A DNA stretch of 64,000 nt, from contig CAAGCE010000241.1 in assembly GCA_900768245.1 (NCBI GenBank), forward strand, positions 1 to 64,000, written 5' to 3'. Shown piece after piece: positions 59,750 through 64,000 of this stretch. Position 1 is the first letter of the stretch; every line of letters begins with the position of its first letter. A model generated the notes under the pieces. The model worked only from the letters and a program-made list of their open reading frames with translations. It searched no databases and had not been told where the DNA came from. A program made the translations under genes and the position numbers. This DNA comes from Oscillospiraceae bacterium (lineage in GTDB: Bacteria > Bacillota > Clostridia > Oscillospirales > Ruminococcaceae).

Positions 59750-62554
59750 ATGGCGCAGGATTATAATACCACACTTAATCTTCCCAAAACAGAATTTTCT
59801 ATGAGGGGCAATCTTACACAGAAAGAACCTGCTATGCTTGAAGATTGGGCTAAGGACAGAACTTACTATGCAATGATCGAAAAGAATAAGGAGAAGCCTT
59901 TATATGTTCTTCACGACGGTCCTCCGTATGCTAACGGCGATATTCATATGGGTACGGCTCTTAATAAGGTTCTTAAGGATATTATTGTTAGATATAAAAA
60001 TATGAATGGTTTCTGCGCCCCTTATATTCCGGGCTGGGATACACACGGTCTTCCGATCGAACTTAAAGCAATGAAGGAGATCGGCGTTGAGAATGGTGCA
60101 ATTCCGCCTGTTGAGCTTCGTGAACATTGCCGTGACTATGCTTTGAAGCAGGTAGAAAATCAGAAGAAGCAGTTTGTACGACTTGGTGTGTGGGGTGATT
60201 TTGATAATCCGTACCTTACACTTAAGCCTGCTTTTGAGGCTCGTGAAATTGAAGTATTCGGTGATATGTATAAGAAGGGCTATATTTACAAGGGACTCAA
60301 GCCTGTTTATTGGTGTCCTGACTGTCAGACAGCTCTTGCCGAAGCTGAGATCGAATATGCAAATGACCCGTGTCATTCAATTTATGTTAAGTTTAAGGTT
60401 ACAGACGATAAGGGTAAATTTACTGCTCTCGGACTTGACCTTGATAAGACATACTTTGTGATCTGGACAACAACAACCTGGACTCTCCCCGGTAACCTTG
60501 CGATCTGCCTTGGTCCTGAATATGAATATACAATTGTTCAGGCAAACGGTGAGAATTATGTAATGGCAGCTGAGCTTGTTAAGCCAACAATGGCTGCAGC
60601 TAAAATTGAAAATTACACAACAACAGGTTCTTTCTATGGCAAGGAGCTTGAATATATGGTTGCTGCTCATCCGTTTATGGGCAGAGATTCACTTGTAATT
60701 GTCGGCGACCATGTAACACTTGAAAGCGGTACAGGATGTGTTCATACTGCTCCGGGATTCGGTGTTGACGACTTTGAAGTCTGCAAGAAGTATCCTGAGA
60801 TCGGTATTGTTGTACCTGTTGATTCAAAGGGTGTTCTTACAGCTGAAGCAGGAAAATATGCAGGACTTAAAACAGATGATGCAAATAAAGTTATTGCTGC
60901 TGACCTTGAAGCAAGCGGAGCATTATTTGCACTTGAAAAGATTGTCCATCAGTATCCTCATTGCTGGAGATGTAAAAATCCGGTTCTCTTCAGAGCAACT
61001 GAACAGTGGTTCTGTTCCGTTAAGGGCTTTAAGGATGCTGCTATCAAGTCAATTGAGGATGTTCAGTGGATACCTGAATGGGGCGAAGAACGTATCAAGG
61101 GAATGGTAAATGACAGAAGTGACTGGTGTATCTCACGTCAGAGAACATGGGGTGTTCCTATTCCTGTTGTTTATTGTAAGGATTGCGGCAAGCCTGTTGT
61201 TACAGATGAAACGATCAAGGCTATTTCAGATATGTTCAGAGCAGAAGGCTCAAATTCTTGGTATCTTAAAGATCCTAAGGACTTTATTCCTGCTGATGTT
61301 AAGTGCGAATGCGGATGTTCGGAGTTCGTTAAGGAAAAGGATATTTTTGATGTATGGTTTGACAGCGGTGTAACTCATAAGGCTGTTATGGAAGAAAGAG
61401 GATATGACCTTCCTGTTGACCTTTACCTTGAAGGTGCTGACCAGTACAGAGGCTGGTTCCAGTCATCACTCCTTACTTCAGCTGCTACAAAGGGTACTGC
61501 TCCGTATAAGGCAGTCTGCACACATGGTTGGGTCGTTGACGGCGAAGGCAAAACAATGCACAAATCACTGGGCAATGGTGTTGATCCAAGAGAGATCACA
61601 GACCAGTATGGTGCTGATATTCTCAGACTTTGGGTCGCATCCTCCGATTATCATGCAGACATCAGAATCTCCAAGGAGATCCTCAAACAGCTTTCCGATA
61701 CTTATAAAAAAATCAGAAATACTGCAAGATTTATTCTCGGAAACCTTGGCGACAGCACAGGCTTCAGCGTAGAAAATGATATTGTTGATGTTAAGGATAT
61801 GCACGAAATCGATAAATGGGCTCTTGTAAAGCTCAATGCTCTTATTGATAAGTGTAAGGCTGCATATGATGCATTTGATTTCCATATCGTTGTACACAGC
61901 ATTCATAACTTCTGCGTTACAGATATGTCTAATTTCTATCTTGATATTGTTAAGGACAGACTTTACTGCACAGGTGAAAAGTCACTTGACAGACGTGCAG
62001 CTCAGACTGTAATGTATTATATTCTCAGTGCAGTTTCAAGGCTTATTGCTCCTGTTCTTTCATTTACAGCTGAAGAGATCTGGAAGTATATGCCTCACGC
62101 TGCATCTGATGATACAAGAAGCATTATGATGAATGATATGCCTGAAAAGATCGACGTAAATGTTGATGAGGCATTCACAGAAAAGTGGAATATGATCTAT
62201 CAGCTCCGTTCAGATGTAACAAAGGCACTTGAAGCAAAACGTGCTGAAAAGTTCATTGGTGCATCTCTTGAAGCAAAGGTCGTTATTCATGTAAACAATG
62301 ATGACGCAATGAAGGCTAAGATCAATGAATACGTTGATGTCCTCAAAAAGGTATTTATTGTTTCCGATGTTGCTGTTTCTGCCGATGCAAAGGGTGACTT
62401 TGGCAGCGATTATTTTGCTGACAAGCTCTCATACAGCGTTGAAAAGGCTGCAGGACAGAAGTGCGACCGCTGCTGGATGTATTCGGAATCTGTCGGAACA
62501 CATGCTGACCATCCAACTCTTTGCAGCAGATGCGTTGAAGAAGTTTCAAAATAA
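59750..62554 (+). CDS. ileS: Isoleucyl-tRNA synthetase
   Basis: A class Ia synthetase with editing domain, 934 residues. The HIGH-type motif is in PPYANGDIHMG (about 58-68). The editing domain is at about 200-400 (WTTTTWTLPGN). The KMSKS loop reads KTMHKSLGNG near 602-611, keeping the second Lys. The anticodon-binding and C-terminal zinc region ends CDRCWMYSESVG and CSRCVEE. ATG 59750 has SD AAGGAG. The leader is only 63 nt, so no isoleucine T-box is present, unlike Bacillus ileS. Confidence 0.97.
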   Translation: MAQDYNTTLNLPKTEFSMRGNLTQKEPAMLEDWAKDRTYYAMIEKNKEKPLYVLHDGPPYANGDIHMGTALNKVLKDIIVRYKNMNGFCAPYIPGWDTHGLPIELKAMKEIGVENGAIPPVELREHCRDYALKQVENQKKQFVRLGVWGDFDNPYLTLKPAFEAREIEVFGDMYKKGYIYKGLKPVYWCPDCQTALAEAEIEYANDPCHSIYVKFKVTDDKGKFTALGLDLDKTYFVIWTTTTWTLPGNLAICLGPEYEYTIVQANGENYVMAAELVKPTMAAAKIENYTTTGSFYGKELEYMVAAHPFMGRDSLVIVGDHVTLESGTGCVHTAPGFGVDDFEVCKKYPEIGIVVPVDSKGVLTAEAGKYAGLKTDDANKVIAADLEASGALFALEKIVHQYPHCWRCKNPVLFRATEQWFCSVKGFKDAAIKSIEDVQWIPEWGEERIKGMVNDRSDWCISRQRTWGVPIPVVYCKDCGKPVVTDETIKAISDMFRAEGSNSWYLKDPKDFIPADVKCECGCSEFVKEKDIFDVWFDSGVTHKAVMEERGYDLPVDLYLEGADQYRGWFQSSLLTSAATKGTAPYKAVCTHGWVVDGEGKTMHKSLGNGVDPREITDQYGADILRLWVASSDYHADIRISKEILKQLSDTYKKIRNTARFILGNLGDSTGFSVENDIVDVKDMHEIDKWALVKLNALIDKCKAAYDAFDFHIVVHSIHNFCVTDMSNFYLDIVKDRLYCTGEKSLDRRAAQTVMYYILSAVSRLIAPVLSFTAEEIWKYMPHAASDDTRSIMMNDMPEKIDVNVDEAFTEKWNMIYQLRSDVTKALEAKRAEKFIGASLEAKVVIHVNNDDAMKAKINEYVDVLKKVFIVSDVAVSADAKGDFGSDYFADKLSYSVEKAAGQKCDRCWMYSESVGTHADHPTLCSRCVEEVSK

Positions 62555-62565
62555 AATGATAAGGT

Positions 62566-62599
62566 CAATGTAAACTGCCGTAAATGGCGGTTTACATTG
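62566..62599 (+). promoter_or_regulatory. Strong hairpin covering the lspA initiation region
   Basis: CAATGTAAACTGCCG (62566-62580) pairs with TGGCGGTTTACATTG (62585-62599), a 15-bp stem with two G-T pairs and a TAAA loop. The only SD-like sequence (GGCGG) and the TTG start of lspA lie in the right arm. There is no T run, so it is not a standard terminator. Confidence 0.7.
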
Positions 62600-63094
62600 A
62601 ATTATATTAAAATGATATTGATTTTTTCTATTATTGCGGCAGTAGTTCTAATTGCCGTAGATCAGATAATAAAATATTGGGCAGTTACACAGCTGATGCC
62701 GGTTGGAAAAATGGACTTCATTAAATTTGGTGATACAGATATATTGGGACTGACCTATGTTCAGAACGATGGTGCTGCATTCAGCAGTTTCAGCGGTGCA
62801 AAATATTTTCTGATTGTTCTGACGTCTGTTATGATAATCGGACTTGCTGTCTGGGCTGTAAAAGATAAGCAGAAGCACCCGTTTATGATGTTCAGTACAG
62901 CTGCTGTCATTGCGGGAGGTATTGCTAATCTGATCGATCGTATTCGGCTTGGATATGTAATTGACTATCTTGATGTAAAGCTATTTAACTTTGCAATCTT
63001 CAACTTTGCTGATATATGCGTTGTTGTCGGAGCGATTTGCTTGGTTATATATGTGCTGTTCGTTGAAAAAAAGGTGACAAAGACCGATGAATGA
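62597..63094 (+). CDS. lspA: Lipoprotein signal peptidase (signal peptidase II)
   Basis: An aspartyl membrane protease that cleaves diacylated prolipoproteins, such as the beta-helix and GH74 lipoproteins in this window. Four transmembrane helices fill 165 residues. The catalytic Asp pair is in GGIANLIDRIRLGYVIDYLDV and FNFADICVV, with VDQIIKYW at the first helix. The start is uncertain: TTG 62597 lies in a hairpin with a weak SD, and ATG 62612 (160 residues) has none. It overlaps the pseudouridine synthase gene by 8 nt. Confidence 0.93.
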   Translation: MNYIKMILIFSIIAAVVLIAVDQIIKYWAVTQLMPVGKMDFIKFGDTDILGLTYVQNDGAAFSSFSGAKYFLIVLTSVMIIGLAVWAVKDKQKHPFMMFSTAAVIAGGIANLIDRIRLGYVIDYLDVKLFNFAIFNFADICVVVGAICLVIYVLFVEKKVTKTDE

Positions 63095-64000
63095 ATTGAT
63101 CTTTAATGTTGACAACCTTGATGAAAATGAGCAGATCCGTGCTGATAAATGGATATGTGAGCAGAATAGTGATATAACACGTTCGATGCTTCAAAAGCTT
63201 ATTAAAGACGGTCAGGTAACTGTGAACGGAAAAGCAATTGTAAAAAGCTACTCTGTTAAAAACGGTGATGTTATAAAAGTAATCGTTCCCGAACCCACAG
63301 AACTTGATGTAAAGCCTGAGAACTTGCCAATCGAAATTGTCTATCAGGATGATGATCTTCTTGTTGTTAATAAGCCAAAGGGAATGGTAGTTCATCCTGC
63401 GGCAGGAAATTATGATGGTACTCTTGTTAATGCGCTGTTGTATCATTGCAGAGGACAGCTTTCTTCAATAAATGGAGTCATACGTCCGGGAATTGTTCAT
63501 AGAATTGACAAAAACACCAGCGGACTTCTTATAGTTGCAAAGACAGATAAGGCTCATCTTGGCCTTGCCAAACAGATAAAGGCACATACCTTTACACGAG
63601 AATACCAAGCCGTAGTGTGCGGACGACTTAAAGAGCCGCATGGAATTATTGAAGCTCCAATTGGAAGACACCCTGTTGACAGAAAGAAAATGTGTGTAAC
63701 AGACAAAAATTCAAAGCCTGCCAAAACAGAATATACCGTTTTGGAAGAATTTAATGGATATACACTTGTAAAGCTAAAACTCTTTACAGGTCGAACGCAC
63801 CAGATACGAGTTCATATGGCATATATAGGACATCCTGTTTTCGGTGACGATGTTTACGGAAAGCCTTCAAAGCTTTGTGAGGGTCAATGTCTGCATGCCA
63901 AAAAGATCGGATTTATTCATCCTATCAATGGACAGTATTATGAATTTGACAGCGAACTCCCTGATTATTTTACAGGGGTTTTAAATAAACTGCGAAAATT
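63087..64000 (+). CDS. RluD-family 23S rRNA pseudouridine synthase (3' end outside window)
   Basis: A partial gene whose reading frame is open from ATG 63087 to the window end (304 codons). It has an N-terminal S4 domain (about 14-80, TRSMLQKLIKDGQVTVNG) followed by the RluA/RluD catalytic domain with VVNKPKGMVVHP, the active-site HRIDKNTSGLL (Asp about 147) and FTGRTHQIRVHM. RluD-type enzymes make pseudouridines in helix 69 of 23S rRNA, though the exact target is uncertain. It overlaps lspA, the standard lspA-rluD (ylyB) pairing in Firmicutes. Confidence 0.94.
   Translation, partial: MNELIFNVDNLDENEQIRADKWICEQNSDITRSMLQKLIKDGQVTVNGKAIVKSYSVKNGDVIKVIVPEPTELDVKPENLPIEIVYQDDDLLVVNKPKGMVVHPAAGNYDGTLVNALLYHCRGQLSSINGVIRPGIVHRIDKNTSGLLIVAKTDKAHLGLAKQIKAHTFTREYQAVVCGRLKEPHGIIEAPIGRHPVDRKKMCVTDKNSKPAKTEYTVLEEFNGYTLVKLKLFTGRTHQIRVHMAYIGHPVFGDDVYGKPSKLCEGQCLHAKKIGFIHPINGQYYEFDSELPDYFTGVLNKLRK

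Overview
The window is a gene-dense, AT-rich chromosomal segment from a low-GC Firmicute of the Clostridia. A Ruminococcus-like member of the Ruminococcaceae/Oscillospiraceae is the best inference. Supporting this are the clostridial gene orders, Shine-Dalgarno-led genes with consensus SigA promoters, a spoIIA sporulation-sigma operon, a DivIVA/SepF cell-division cluster, and plant-wall hydrolases of the GH5 and GH74 types. I see no phage, IS transposase, CRISPR array or rRNA. Most of the window is core metabolism and information processing. The less ordinary content lies in intergenic RNA structures, palindromic repeats and a few accessory genes.

Layout. 1-2.5 kb: pheA, ispD and ispF. 2.6-8.7 kb: two ABC export systems, a YtrA-type GntR repressor with a YtrB-like ATPase and two membrane proteins, then a LnrLMN-like drug exporter. 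8.9-11.1 kb: a MATE exporter and a Mn(II) exporter (mntP) preceded by a yybP-ykoY riboswitch and terminator. 11.2-14.8 kb: a palindromic repeat, then a VTC-domain protein, a DUF4956 membrane protein and a beta-helix lipoprotein. 15.0-16.4 kb: spoIIAA-spoIIAB-sigF. 16.7-23.6 kb: GH5 glucanase, an acidic orphan, tRNA-Lys, HAD phosphatase, GGDEF protein, GH74 lipoprotein and a PASTA/penicillin-recognising-enzyme-like protein. 23.7-27.1 kb, minus strand: queD-queE-folE-queC-queF, a complete route from GTP to preQ1 under a preQ1-type riboswitch.

27.3-39.3 kb: a degenerate SGNH protein and a small membrane protein, then the cluster pyrH-frr-uppS-cdsA-dxr-rseP-ispG-polC. With ispD and ispF at the left end, dxr and ispG give four MEP-pathway genes in the window. 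39.4-46.4 kb: hisZGDCBHFIE, an almost complete histidine operon lacking hisA. 46.4-46.7 kb: a 214-bp palindromic MITE-like element. 46.7-55.7 kb: a Cys-rich protein, then miaB-ricA-mutS-mutL-miaA-hfq, matching the Bacillus ymcB-ymcA-mutSL order. 55.7-64 kb: HlyD-like protein, YggS, SepF, YlmH, DivIVA, IleS, LspA and an RluD-type pseudouridine synthase cut by the window end.

Longer gene-free stretches are accounted for as follows: 26963-27321 holds the que riboswitch/promoter and a divergent promoter; 46396-46696 holds the MITE-like element; 18241-18572 holds a terminator, the tRNA and its terminator; 11094-11388 holds a terminator plus palindromic repeat A. No clearly new enzymatic system was found. 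The observations most worth checking are the unusual dxr leader (micro-ORF and SD-bridging hairpin), the two families of palindromic elements, operator-like palindromes on the pheA, his and ytrA promoters, the missing hisA, and the PASTA and SGNH oddities.
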